Assembly: GCF_010686705.1 (NCBI RefSeq)
Contig: NZ_JAAGWY010000001.1
Span: 1,488,001-1,552,000, forward strand
Reading direction: 5' to 3'
DNA from: Leifsonia tongyongensis
Lineage (GTDB): Bacteria; Actinomycetota; Actinomycetes; Actinomycetales; Microbacteriaceae
Length of the DNA: 64,000 nt
Positions 1 through 8,579 of this stretch are shown here, piece after piece. Each line of letters begins with the position of its first letter. The stretch's first letter is position 1. Made by a program: the position numbers and the translations under genes. The notes under the pieces were generated by a model. It was not told where the DNA came from and searched no databases. It saw nothing but the letters and a program-made list of their open reading frames with translations.

Positions 1-2
1 CC

Positions 3-230
3 ACGATCTCGGCCCTGCAGATGTTCGACTTGGTGTTCGTCATGCTTGGCGGGGTGAACAACACCGCTATCGACGGCTCGAAGACCATCGTGTACCTGTT
101 TTACGAGGCGGCCTTCGTGCAGTTCAGGCAGGGCTACGGCGCAGCCACCGCGATCGTGTTGCTGACCCTCATCATGATCGCGACAGCAGTCCAGTTCCGT
201 CTGCAGAAAAGGTGGGTCAACTATGACTGA
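3..230 (+). CDS. Sugar ABC transporter permease, C-terminal end (partial)
   Basis: The reading frame is open from the left edge, so only the last 75 residues of this protein are visible. They contain two hydrophobic stretches (around YLFYEAAF and AIVLLTLIMIATAV) and end in a short basic tail (RLQKRWVNYD), as in MalF/UgpA-type inner-membrane permeases of carbohydrate ABC importers. The stop codon overlaps the start of the next permease gene by 8 bases, so the two are translationally coupled and should form the heterodimeric channel. The N-terminus and any binding protein lie outside the window. The substrate cannot be told. Confidence 0.8.
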   Translation, partial: TISALQMFDLVFVMLGGVNNTAIDGSKTIVYLFYEAAFVQFRQGYGAATAIVLLTLIMIATAVQFRLQKRWVNYD

Positions 231-1086
231 ACTCCTGACCAGGTCACGACGGGCGACCGGTCGTTCGGCATCGAGCCGGGGCCAATGGCGTATCCATCTC
301 ATCTTGATCGTCGCGGTTGTGATCATGATTGTGCCGTTCGTCTGGCAAATTCTCACGTCTTTCAAGACGTCGGGCGAAGTCTCATCGCTGCCTCCGACAC
401 TGTTTCCGAAGACTCCCTCGCTCGCCGGCTTCCAGACCTTCTTCGCTTCCGTACCGTTCTGGCTCCAGTTCAGTGTCTCGGCGATGTCACTGGTTTTGCG
501 AGTCGCCGGTCAGGTTCTCGTCGCCGCGCTCGCCGGGTACGCTTTCGCGCGGCTGACATTTCCGGGGAGAAACATCATTTTCGCGTTGTTCCTGCTCATG
601 CTGATGGTGCCCAGCCAGCTATTTCTTCTCGGTCAGTTCGATGTGATGAAGGGGCTCGGCCTGCTGAACACGATCCCTGCACTCGCCATCCCCGGGATCT
701 TTAGCGCTTTCGGCACATTTCTGATGCGGCAGGCCTTCGTCACGATGCCGAAGGAGTACGAGGAGGCTGCTCGTCTCGACGGCGCCGGAACGCTCCGGGT
801 GTTCTGGAGCGTCATGCTGCCGATGGCACGCCCAATGCTCGCAGCCCTTGCCGTGCTCACCTCGCTGTACTCGTGGAACGATCTGCTGTGGCCGCTGATC
901 GTGACGCCCGCAGGTGACAACCGGCCGCTGACCGTCGGGCTCGCGAGCATGCAAGGGCAGTTCGGCACCAACTATCCGGCACTGATGGCGGGAGCACTGG
1001 TATGTACACTCCCGCTCGTCATCGTCTTTATCGTTCTGCAGCGCCAATTCTTCGCAGGCATCGCCAGCAGCGGACTTAAAGGCTAG
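223..1086 (+). CDS. Carbohydrate ABC transporter permease (MalG/UgpE type)
   Basis: This 287-residue inner-membrane protein is the second half of a sugar importer channel. It has an N-terminal membrane helix at about residues 25-45, further helices downstream, and the conserved cytoplasmic EAA loop at 180-189 (EEAARLDGAG), followed by a MLP motif, which contacts the ATPase. Length and topology are normal for the MalG family. No ATPase gene is adjacent, so a shared MsiK/UgpC-type ATPase is likely, as is usual in actinobacteria. The AraC-type regulator that follows on the same strand is a plausible controller. Confidence 0.93.
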   Translation: MTELLTRSRRATGRSASSRGQWRIHLILIVAVVIMIVPFVWQILTSFKTSGEVSSLPPTLFPKTPSLAGFQTFFASVPFWLQFSVSAMSLVLRVAGQVLVAALAGYAFARLTFPGRNIIFALFLLMLMVPSQLFLLGQFDVMKGLGLLNTIPALAIPGIFSAFGTFLMRQAFVTMPKEYEEAARLDGAGTLRVFWSVMLPMARPMLAALAVLTSLYSWNDLLWPLIVTPAGDNRPLTVGLASMQGQFGTNYPALMAGALVCTLPLVIVFIVLQRQFFAGIASSGLKG

Positions 1087-1157
1087 GGTCCGGTATCACA
1101 TCGAAACCCAAGACTGCGACGATTGTGGACGATTCTCTGATTTCATAGGATTCGGTC

Positions 1158-2036
1158 ATGTTTGTACCGGGCGGGTCCCCAGGCCAGCGGATTAGTGTTC
1201 TTCCTGCGCCGACAGTGTCCCGGGCCCTCGCAGGGGGCATCACGTCGAAGCTGCTTGCACCAGTCGTCGGCTATTTCCCTCACACGGCAGGTCATTACAA
1301 AAACAGGCCAGAGGGAGCCAAACAAGTCATCATTATTCTTTGCACTAGCGGCGTCGGATGGCTAGAAGTAGCGGGAGTGACCAGGCCGATCACTGCGGGA
1401 ACGGCGGTGGTGATTCCAGCCAAGACGGGGCACAGCTATTGGGCGGACCATACAGACCCCTGGACGATTTGGTGGATGCATGTTATCGGGACCGACGTCG
1501 AAGATCTTGTCGATCAGATCGTCGGGTCAAGCGACGATCTGATTCAATCTGTCGGAGACATGTACACGGCGGTCAGTTTGGTAGAGCAAGCTCTGTCACA
1601 TCTGGAGCGAGACGAAACTTTCGCGAGTATCGTCGGCGCCACAGGGGCAGCGTGGAACCTACTTGCGCATCTCGCCTCCGACCGACTTCATGGACATCCG
1701 CTGACAAGAGACCGGGTCCAAATAGTGCAAGCATTTCTGCGACAACACCTGGACTCTCAGTCGACCGTCAAAGACCTAGCGAAACTCGCGAACCTGAGCA
1801 CCTCCCACTTCTCGGTGGTTTTCAAGGCGGCAACGGGGATGGGCGTAGTTGAATATCTGAAGCGATTGAGGAACGCGCGGGCACGGGAGCTATTGATCTC
1901 ATCAAACCTGTCGATCTCTGAGATCTCGCTTGTGGTGGGGTACAACGACCCCTTCTATTTCTCGCGGCAGTTTCGAGCGATCAACGGAACGAGTCCGAAT
2001 CAGTTCCGCACTACGGCGCGCAAGGACTCCGTCTAG
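1158..2036 (+). CDS. AraC family transcriptional regulator
   Basis: The 292-residue protein has an N-terminal cupin-like sensing domain (about residues 35-110, with an H-x-Y-W-A-D-H element near 92-98). A C-terminal AraC/XylS DNA-binding domain follows, with two helix-turn-helix units near 205-226 and 252-275 (GYNDPFYFSRQF is the typical second-helix signature). Family members respond to sugars and activate neighbouring transport genes, so this one probably controls the ABC permease operon just upstream. The ATG has no clear Shine-Dalgarno, so the start is less certain than the frame. Its stop codon abuts, end to end, the stop of the convergent esterase gene. Confidence 0.9.
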   Translation: MFVPGGSPGQRISVLPAPTVSRALAGGITSKLLAPVVGYFPHTAGHYKNRPEGAKQVIIILCTSGVGWLEVAGVTRPITAGTAVVIPAKTGHSYWADHTDPWTIWWMHVIGTDVEDLVDQIVGSSDDLIQSVGDMYTAVSLVEQALSHLERDETFASIVGATGAAWNLLAHLASDRLHGHPLTRDRVQIVQAFLRQHLDSQSTVKDLAKLANLSTSHFSVVFKAATGMGVVEYLKRLRNARARELLISSNLSISEISLVVGYNDPFYFSRQFRAINGTSPNQFRTTARKDSV

Positions 2037-2963
2037 TCAGAATTGTCCGGCTCGGGCAGCTTCGTGTTCTGCGTCGGCGAGGTGCGCCGACAGAAACCGT
2101 CCGGCTCTGTCCAGCGCCGCGGCCCCTTCGTCGAGGATCGCGGAATAGCCTTGGAAGACGTGGGGTACCCCAGCAGTGATCTCGAGAGTGACCTCGACGT
2201 CGGCTGCGGCGGCCTGGCCGGCGAGACGGACGGCGTCGTCGAGGAGGAGCTCGTTCGTTCCGGCCTGGATGATCAAGGGAGGGAGACCAGCAAGGTCGGC
2301 GAAGATCGGGCTCATGAGAGGAAGCGCAGCGTCCTGGCCCGCCGTGTAGTCGTTGATCCGTTCCCGCAGGAGTTCTCGGGTGAACAGCGGATCAGCCTCG
2401 CGCCGCGTTTCCATGCTCGCCCCGGACAGCGTGAGGTCGGTCATCGGTGACATGACGAAGGCCGCGGCGGGCAACGGCAGTCCGCGATCGCGAGCATTGA
2501 TCAGCGTGGCAACGGCAAGGCCGCCGCCCGCCGACTCGCCTGCGAAGACGACGTCCGAGGCCTCGACACCACTCTGCAGGAGGCCCTCGTAGGCCGCGAT
2601 CGCGTCGTCTACGGCTGCCGGATACGGATGCTCCGGTGCGAGGCGATAGTCAACGGAAATGACCTTGGCCTGCACTCGCCGCCCGACCTGCGCGGCCAGG
2701 TCAGCGGCAAGGAAGGCGTCCCCAATGACGTACACGCCACCGTGGAAGTACAGAACTACGTGGTGCGGTTCGATTCCTGCGATCGTGATCTCGGCCGTCG
2801 GGATGCCGCCCAGTGTCCCCGGAGTCACGGTCAGATCGGTCGGTAGCGGCTGTGCCGACAGCGCCGCTCGGAGCATTTGCCGCTGCTGCTGCGCCGTACT
2901 GCCGATGGGGAAGGCCGATTGACGCAGGATTGCATCCACCATGTCCTTCTGTTCGGTGCTCAT
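2037..2963 (-). CDS. Alpha/beta hydrolase (HSL-type esterase)
   Basis: This 308-residue cytoplasmic esterase belongs to the hormone-sensitive-lipase group. The oxyanion-hole HGG is at 74-76 (YFHGGVYVIGD), the nucleophile Ser144 lies in GESAGGG, the probable acid Asp242 in LLLDDAV, and His268 in GVPHVF. Its start overlaps the stop of the upstream metallo-hydrolase gene by 4 bases (ATGA), so the two are co-translated and may act on the same ester or lactone. The substrate is not evident. It ends directly against the convergent AraC gene with no terminator hairpin between them. Confidence 0.92.
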   Translation of the reverse strand: MSTEQKDMVDAILRQSAFPIGSTAQQQRQMLRAALSAQPLPTDLTVTPGTLGGIPTAEITIAGIEPHHVVLYFHGGVYVIGDAFLAADLAAQVGRRVQAKVISVDYRLAPEHPYPAAVDDAIAAYEGLLQSGVEASDVVFAGESAGGGLAVATLINARDRGLPLPAAAFVMSPMTDLTLSGASMETRREADPLFTRELLRERINDYTAGQDAALPLMSPIFADLAGLPPLIIQAGTNELLLDDAVRLAGQAAAADVEVTLEITAGVPHVFQGYSAILDEGAAALDRAGRFLSAHLADAEHEAARAGQF

Positions 2964-3937
2964 GGATGCACCTGCAGACCGATCCCATGGTTGAGTCGCA
3001 TCGACTCCATGAGCCAGAACGCGACGTCTGGGGTGAACACATCGGCTGCTGCGAGCACGCCCGTGTACTTCTCGACGACGGGCGCGGCCGTCGCCTCACC
3101 CACCGCGTTCAGGTAGGCCTTCACCGCCCCCCACATGTTTCCGACCGCACCGTACTTCTGGAAGTAGGGCGTCGGATCCACGGTGGCGAGGGCAGTCTTC
3201 GCGCTGGCCTCGAGGTCTGCCATGTACTGCTGGTGCACGACGACGTCGTCGCGCGTGCCAAGCCGGCCGAGGTGGCCGCTGATGAGCGTCTTCCACGGAT
3301 AGGTCAATGCCGTCGCCGGCATCGCCAAGTAGCCGGGGATGTCGTCGGAGAGGTTGACGACGTAGACCGGAACCCAGCCCACATTCACGATGTCCACCAT
3401 CATCAGGGCGTCGTGGTCGGGGAAGTGGATGATGCTGTTGTCAGGCGTGTGGTTGGAACCGTGCCACGCGAGGTCGATTCGTTCGCCGCCGATCTCCAAG
3501 GTCCGGCGATCGCTGAACGTCTCTTCGGGCGCCGGCCGCGACGGGTCGTCGTCGCGGAGAAGAAGTCGGCGTGTCTCCTCGTGACCGATCCGCACCACGT
3601 CCTTGCCGAAGAGCGAGGACGCGCCGGCGTGGTCGGCGTGATGGTGGGTGTGGACGAGGTAGGTCACCTTGCTGCTCACGCCGTTCGCGTTCGCGATCTC
3701 GTCGATGGCTCGTTGGAGATTGTGGCCGATGCTCGGCGGAGCGTCGAAGAGAACGACCCCGTCTTGGGTCGTCAGGAAAGCGGCCTGGTAGACGCCATCG
3801 GTGACCCAGTAAAGGTTCCGCTCGACGCGCCCGACGTAGTAACCCTGCTCGTTGGGGGCCGGACCGAAAGCGGATGGCGGGATCGGGGCGTAATCGGGCA
3901 GCGGTGCCTCCGTCGTCGTGGAGTCGGTGGCGTTCAT
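2960..3937 (-). CDS. MBL-fold metallo-hydrolase
   Basis: This 325-residue protein carries the metallo-beta-lactamase fold zinc motif HxHxDH at 98-103 (HTHHHADHAG), with later metal ligands likely in SGHLGR and in the HGSNHTPDN region. Such enzymes hydrolyse thioesters, lactones or similar bonds. A good ribosome site (AAGGAG) precedes the ATG. It is the first gene of a two-gene minus-strand operon with the HSL-type esterase and is divergent from the large LuxR-type regulator across about 160 bp, which suggests that the regulator may control it. Confidence 0.9.
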   Translation of the reverse strand: MNATDSTTTEAPLPDYAPIPPSAFGPAPNEQGYYVGRVERNLYWVTDGVYQAAFLTTQDGVVLFDAPPSIGHNLQRAIDEIANANGVSSKVTYLVHTHHHADHAGASSLFGKDVVRIGHEETRRLLLRDDDPSRPAPEETFSDRRTLEIGGERIDLAWHGSNHTPDNSIIHFPDHDALMMVDIVNVGWVPVYVVNLSDDIPGYLAMPATALTYPWKTLISGHLGRLGTRDDVVVHQQYMADLEASAKTALATVDPTPYFQKYGAVGNMWGAVKAYLNAVGEATAAPVVEKYTGVLAAADVFTPDVAFWLMESMRLNHGIGLQVHP

Positions 3938-4098
3938 GCTTAGTCTCCTTGGGATATGGGCAGGCCGAGTTGGTCAGCAAGGCAACCTTGATCCAGGGTT
4001 GGGCCGCGCCGCATCCCCGGATTCCCTAGTGCGCGACCCTGCCGCGGGCCATACAGACTGCCTTCCCGTCGTTCGTCAGCCGACCCTATGCTGATCTC

Positions 4099-6852
4099 GT
4101 GACTCTGCTGGGGCGAAGCCGGGAGCGCGAAGCGCTCGACCGCCTCGTCCGGGCGGCTCGCTCCGGACGAGGTGGCGTACTCGTCGTGCATGGTGTGCCC
4201 GGGGTCGGGAAGACCGCATTGCTGGACGACACGGCGAGCAATGCGCAAGAGTTTCTCGTCTTGCGAACGGCTGGAGCGGAGGCAGAACAGGAGTTTCCCT
4301 ACGCAGCACTCCATCGGTTCTGTGGGCCTGCCTTGGATCGAATCGACCAGCTGCCCGCGCCGCAGCGCGACGCCTTGGCAGTCGCGTTCGGACTGGCAGC
4401 AGGACCGGCCCCCAACCAGTTCGTGGTTGCTCTCGCGGTCCTCGGATTGCTGTCGTCGCTCGCGACCGAGCAGCCGGTGCTCGGGCTGATCGATGACGCC
4501 CACTGGCTGGACCGGGGTTCGTCGCTCGCCCTCGCCTTTGTCGCGCGCCGTCTCGTGGCCGAACGAATCGGGATCGTCTTTGCGACACGCGACGTCGGCG
4601 CGGCCCTCGTGCGCTTGCCGGTATTGCAGGTCGAGGCCCTCGGCCACCGGGATGCGAGGACGCTCCTCGAGGCCGCCTTGCTCTTCCCGTTGGACGAGCA
4701 GGTGATCGAGCGTCTGATCGCCGAGGCTGACGGCAACCCTCTGGCGCTCATCGAGTTGCCGCGCGACCGGACGACGGCCGAGCTCGCGGGTGGGTTCGGC
4801 TTGCCTGCGACTGCGACCGTCGATGCCCGGATGGAGCAGAGCTTCAGACGTCGAGTTGCTGCGCTGCCGCGTGAGGTTCGCACGCTGATCCTGATCGCGG
4901 CGAGCGATCCAACCGGAGATCCCTTGCTGGTCTGGCGTGCCGCGGCCGCCATGGGTGTTTCTCAGTCGGCCGCTGTGGAAGCGGAGTCGACAGGTCTGAT
5001 CGTCTTGCACCCGCAGGTTGCTTTCCGACATCCCCTCGTTCGCTCGTCGGTGTACCGAGCGGCGGGTCAGGATGAGCGGACGGACGTCCATCGGGCTCTC
5101 GCAGTCGCGACCGATGCCCACGTCGATCCCGATCGGCGCGCGTGGCATCTTGGCCAGACGGTGATCGTGCCCGACGAGGAGATCGCTGCCGATCTTGAGC
5201 AGATGGCTGCCCGGGCGCAGGCGCGGGGAGGATTGGCTGCCGGCGCTGCATTCCTCAAGCGGTCTGCAGAACTGACGGTCAGTCCTGCGCTGCGTGCCGG
5301 CAGAGCCCTGGTGGCCGCCGGCGCGAAGTATGAAGCGGCCGCCATCGATGATGCTGTCGTCTTGCTCGACATGGCAGAGGGAGGGCCGCTCGACGACTTC
5401 CAGCTGGCCCAGGCTGAGGTCCTTCGAGCCCGCATAGCCTTCGTCACCAACCGGGGGAGCGATGCGCCCCGGCTGCTCTTGGCTGCGGCGCGCAGGCTGG
5501 AGCCACTCGACGTTGCACTGTCTCGGGAGACGTACCTCGATGCCTTGGGGTCAGCCATGTTCAGTGGTCGGCTGTCGATCACCCCCAATCCTCGAGAGGT
5601 TGCGCGAGCGGCCCTGGCTGCCCCGAAAGTGCCCCACCCGCGGCCCGTCGACCTGCTTCTGGACGGCCTCGCTGCTCGCGTCGCTGACGGCCCAGCGACG
5701 GGAACTGCACGATTGCGGGAGGCGCTCCAGGTCTACGCGCGCCACGACTCGACTGCGGTCGAAGGTCCCCGTTGGCGCTGGCTGGCGGGCCGGCTCGCTG
5801 GCTTCGTGTGGGACTACTCGACGTGGGACACTCTCACAGCCGAACACGTGCGGGCCGCCCGCGACGTGGGGATGCTCGCCGAACTGCCGCTCGCATTGGT
5901 CAGCAGGGTCGGCGTCCACCTCCTGGCAGGCGAGATGGCGACTGCCGCCGCGCTCGTCGAGGAAGCCGAGATGCTGGCGGCCGCGACCAGCAATGCTGCT
6001 CCTCCTGCATACGGCGCGATCTCCTTGGCAGCCTTCAGAGGCAATGAGGACGAGCTGGCCGGGCTGGCCGCAGCTGCTGGCAGGGACTTCCGCGCCCGAG
6101 GCGAAAGTATGGGCCTCACCGCGTTGAGCTGGGCGGCGGCAGCCCTGTGCAACGCGCTCGGTCGCTACGACGATGCGTTCGAGGCTGCGGTGGAGGCTAC
6201 GAACGACGCGGGCGAGACCTGGTATGCCGCGCTTGCCGTCGTGGAGCTGATCGAAGCCGCGTCGCGGACAGGTCGACGGGAACGGGCAGCGCAAGCGGTG
6301 GATTCGCTGAGCGAGTCCACCCGAGCCAGCGACACGCCGTGGGCACGGGGGATCGAGGCGCGATCGCGTGCACTCCTCGCAGATGGCGAAGCCGTCGAGA
6401 CTCTCTATCGTGAGGCGATCGAGTGGTTCGAGCCGACAGCCCTCCGAGTCGACCTGGCCCGAACCCACCTTCTCTACGGCGAGTGGCTCCGACGCGAGGG
6501 GCGCCGTGTCGACGCTCGCTCCGAACTGCGCACAGCCCACGAACTCTTCAGCGAGTTCGAGATGGAGGGCTTTGCCGAGCGGACGCGCGTCGAACTGGAG
6601 GCGACCGGCGAACATGTTCGCGGGCGGCCTTTCCACCCAGACGACAAGTTGACGTCGCAGGAATCCCACGTAGCCAGGCTTGCAGCCGAGGGGCACACCA
6701 ACCGACAGATTGCCGAGTATCTGTTCATCAGCCAGAAGACCGTCGAGTACCACCTGAAAAAGGCCTATCGGAAGCTTGACGTCACGTCTCGCACGCAGCT
6801 CGCGCGCCGTTTGGCACAGGTAGCACGCCCGCTGCCGGGAGGAACACGATGA
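4099..6852 (+). CDS. Large LuxR-family ATPase regulator (LAL/MalT type)
   Basis: This 917-residue regulator starts at a GTG. The Walker A motif GVPGVGKT is at 32-39 and the Walker B-like VLGLIDDAHWLD at about 127-138. A long helical middle part suited to tetratricopeptide-like ligand sensing follows, and the C-terminus is a LuxR DNA-binding domain (about 850-905, around EGHTNRQIAEYLFISQKTVEYHL). Length and order fit the LAL class of ATP-dependent activators. It is divergent from the metallo-hydrolase/esterase operon and overlaps the DUF445 gene by 4 bases. The effector is unknown. Confidence 0.93.
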   Translation: MTLLGRSREREALDRLVRAARSGRGGVLVVHGVPGVGKTALLDDTASNAQEFLVLRTAGAEAEQEFPYAALHRFCGPALDRIDQLPAPQRDALAVAFGLAAGPAPNQFVVALAVLGLLSSLATEQPVLGLIDDAHWLDRGSSLALAFVARRLVAERIGIVFATRDVGAALVRLPVLQVEALGHRDARTLLEAALLFPLDEQVIERLIAEADGNPLALIELPRDRTTAELAGGFGLPATATVDARMEQSFRRRVAALPREVRTLILIAASDPTGDPLLVWRAAAAMGVSQSAAVEAESTGLIVLHPQVAFRHPLVRSSVYRAAGQDERTDVHRALAVATDAHVDPDRRAWHLGQTVIVPDEEIAADLEQMAARAQARGGLAAGAAFLKRSAELTVSPALRAGRALVAAGAKYEAAAIDDAVVLLDMAEGGPLDDFQLAQAEVLRARIAFVTNRGSDAPRLLLAAARRLEPLDVALSRETYLDALGSAMFSGRLSITPNPREVARAALAAPKVPHPRPVDLLLDGLAARVADGPATGTARLREALQVYARHDSTAVEGPRWRWLAGRLAGFVWDYSTWDTLTAEHVRAARDVGMLAELPLALVSRVGVHLLAGEMATAAALVEEAEMLAAATSNAAPPAYGAISLAAFRGNEDELAGLAAAAGRDFRARGESMGLTALSWAAAALCNALGRYDDAFEAAVEATNDAGETWYAALAVVELIEAASRTGRRERAAQAVDSLSESTRASDTPWARGIEARSRALLADGEAVETLYREAIEWFEPTALRVDLARTHLLYGEWLRREGRRVDARSELRTAHELFSEFEMEGFAERTRVELEATGEHVRGRPFHPDDKLTSQESHVARLAAEGHTNRQIAEYLFISQKTVEYHLKKAYRKLDVTSRTQLARRLAQVARPLPGGTR

Positions 6853-8132
6853 CTACCACCACGCGCGACAGTCTGTTAAGTGAGGCCGACCTCGAGCGTC
6901 GAGCTGCCCTTCGGCGCATGAAGACGCTCGCGACGGCCCTCCTGATTCTCTCGGCGGTCGTCTTCGCGATCGCTTTCGCATTCGAGGACCGGTATGCGTG
7001 GCTGGCCTTCGTGCGGGCGGCGGCGGAGGGGGCGATGGTGGGAGCGCTAGCGGACTGGTTCGCGGTGACCGCGCTGTTCCGGCATCCGCTCGGTCTGCCC
7101 ATTCCTCATACGGCGATCATCCCCAACCGCAAAGACGAGATCGGGGCGAGCCTCGGCGAGTTCGTCGAACAGAACTTCCTCTCCGACGAGGTGGTGCGCA
7201 GCAAGCTGGCCACCTTCAGTGTGGCCGACCGGCTGGGTGCGTGGCTCGCTGATCCGGTGAATGCGAAGCGAGCGAGCGCCGAAGGTGCGGTGATGGCGCA
7301 GGGCGTGCTGCGCTTGCTCGGCGATGGCGACGTCGAGAGTCTCATCGAAAAGCTCGCCCGGGAGTATCTGTTCGACCCGGAGTGGGCTCCCACGCTCGGT
7401 CGGGTGGGGTCGGAGCTCGTCGAAGCCGATCAGCAGCGAGCGGTCGTCGACGCTCTTGTCGATGCGGCGGAGACCTGGCTCACCGAACATCCGGATGCGC
7501 TCGGCGAGATCGTCTCCACCCGGCTGCCGCGCTGGGTTCCCGGGTTCATCGGGGGCCTCGCCGACGAGCGCGCCCATCGAGAGGTGATCGGCCTGCTGCA
7601 CGCGGTGCGCTACGACCCCGAGCATCCCCTGCGGGTGGCGATCGACGGCTACCTCGTCGATCTCACCGATCGGCTGCAGCACGACGCTGCGATGGCCGAA
7701 CGGGTCGAGCAGATCAAGGCCGAGTTCCTGCAGAGTCCCCGGCTGCGTTCCTTCGCCGCCCGGCTGTGGAACGCGGTGCAGACGACGCTCGCCGAGTCGC
7801 TGGCCGACCCCGCGAGCGAGTTGCGGTCGGCAGCGACGTCCGCGCTGGTCGATATCGGCGTGCGGCTCTCGAGTGATCGGGTGCTCTCGGCCAAGATCGA
7901 CGCGTGGATCGCCGACGCCGCGGGCTATGCGGTGCAGAAGTACCGTCGCGATCTCGCCTCGGTGATCAGTGACACGGTCCAGCGCTGGGACGCTCGCGAG
8001 ACCACGCAGAAAATCGAGCTGCAGGTCGGCCGCGATCTGCAGTTCATCCGCATCAACGGCACGGTGGTCGGGGCGATCGCCGGCGTCGTGATCTTCGCGA
8101 TCGCCACGGGCGTGCGCGCCGTATTCGCCTGA
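6849..8132 (+). CDS. DUF445 family membrane protein
   Basis: The 427-residue protein has one membrane helix near the N-terminus (about 28-46), the DUF445 signature soon after it (GALADWFAVTALFRHPLG), a long helical middle part, and a C-terminal membrane helix (last ~22 residues). The family is widespread in actinobacteria; its function is not established, though a role at the cell envelope is often assumed. Its ATG overlaps the stop of the LuxR-type regulator (ATGA), so the two are co-translated, but I see no functional link beyond that. Confidence 0.92.
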   Translation: MTTTTRDSLLSEADLERRAALRRMKTLATALLILSAVVFAIAFAFEDRYAWLAFVRAAAEGAMVGALADWFAVTALFRHPLGLPIPHTAIIPNRKDEIGASLGEFVEQNFLSDEVVRSKLATFSVADRLGAWLADPVNAKRASAEGAVMAQGVLRLLGDGDVESLIEKLAREYLFDPEWAPTLGRVGSELVEADQQRAVVDALVDAAETWLTEHPDALGEIVSTRLPRWVPGFIGGLADERAHREVIGLLHAVRYDPEHPLRVAIDGYLVDLTDRLQHDAAMAERVEQIKAEFLQSPRLRSFAARLWNAVQTTLAESLADPASELRSAATSALVDIGVRLSSDRVLSAKIDAWIADAAGYAVQKYRRDLASVISDTVQRWDARETTQKIELQVGRDLQFIRINGTVVGAIAGVVIFAIATGVRAVFA

Positions 8133-8154
8133 ACCACGGGTTCTTAGTTCGGCT

Positions 8155-8310
8155 TCACGACGAGAGCGAGTGTTTGCAGTCGCAATACGCACACACCAGA
8201 TGCCCGTTCGTGTACTCCCACAGGTGAGGGTGGGGTGAGGCGAAGAAACCACACAGGTCTGCGGTGACGGTGCGGTTCGGGACGGCGATGGTGGTGTCCG
8301 TGGTCGGCAT
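8155..8310 (-). CDS. Small cysteine-rich hypothetical protein
   Basis: A 51-residue frame begins with ATG at 8310. The C-terminal half looks protein-like, with HLWEYTNGHLVCAYCDCKH containing a CxxCxC cluster that could bind zinc or iron, and a further Cys about 20 residues earlier. The frame stays open upstream, but that part is low complexity and poor, so I chose the internal ATG. There is no strong ribosome site. It is convergent with the DUF445 gene, 22 bp apart. I do not recognise the family. Confidence 0.45.
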   Translation of the reverse strand: MPTTDTTIAVPNRTVTADLCGFFASPHPHLWEYTNGHLVCAYCDCKHSLSS

Positions 8311-8487
8311 TTCGGTTCGGCTTTCGGCGGCTCGTGTGCGGCGCGGTTGGCGTCTCTCATGTGACTGCGTTGGATCACAATCAGTATCCAGCGCCGGATC
8401 ACGCCTCGAAATACCTAGAACTGGTGCCGCCCCATCTGGGGTCACCCGCTCCGTGCTCAAATGAGCGGTCTACCCCCGTAGGAGTTT

Positions 8488-8512
8488 TCTGTACGTTCAT
8501 TCAGAGTACAGA
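8488..8512. promoter_or_regulatory. Inverted repeat with embedded PHO-box-like unit before the nuclease gene
   Basis: TCTGTAC (8488-8494) and GTACAGA (8506-8512) are perfect inverted 7-mers. The 11-nt spacer GTTCATTCAGA (8495-8505) matches the actinobacterial PhoP repeat unit G(G/T)TCAYYYR(G/C)(G/C) at 10 of 11 positions. No good second adjacent unit is present. Secreted nuclease/5'-nucleotidases such as NucH of corynebacteria are phosphate-starvation genes, so phosphate control is plausible but unproven. Confidence 0.3.
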
Positions 8513-8579
8513 GTCCGGTTTCAGCTGATCCCTAGGTTGACCGAGGGCTCTTCCGCCCCTCCATCTCTCGAGGAGAACA

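Noticed and set aside
1117-1138. Direct repeat GACGATT before the AraC gene as a regulator site
   Set aside because: Only 7 bases long and without further support.
8131-8143. Hairpin GAACC-ACG-GGTTC after the DUF445 gene
   Set aside because: The stem is only 5 bp with no T-run, too weak to call a terminator.
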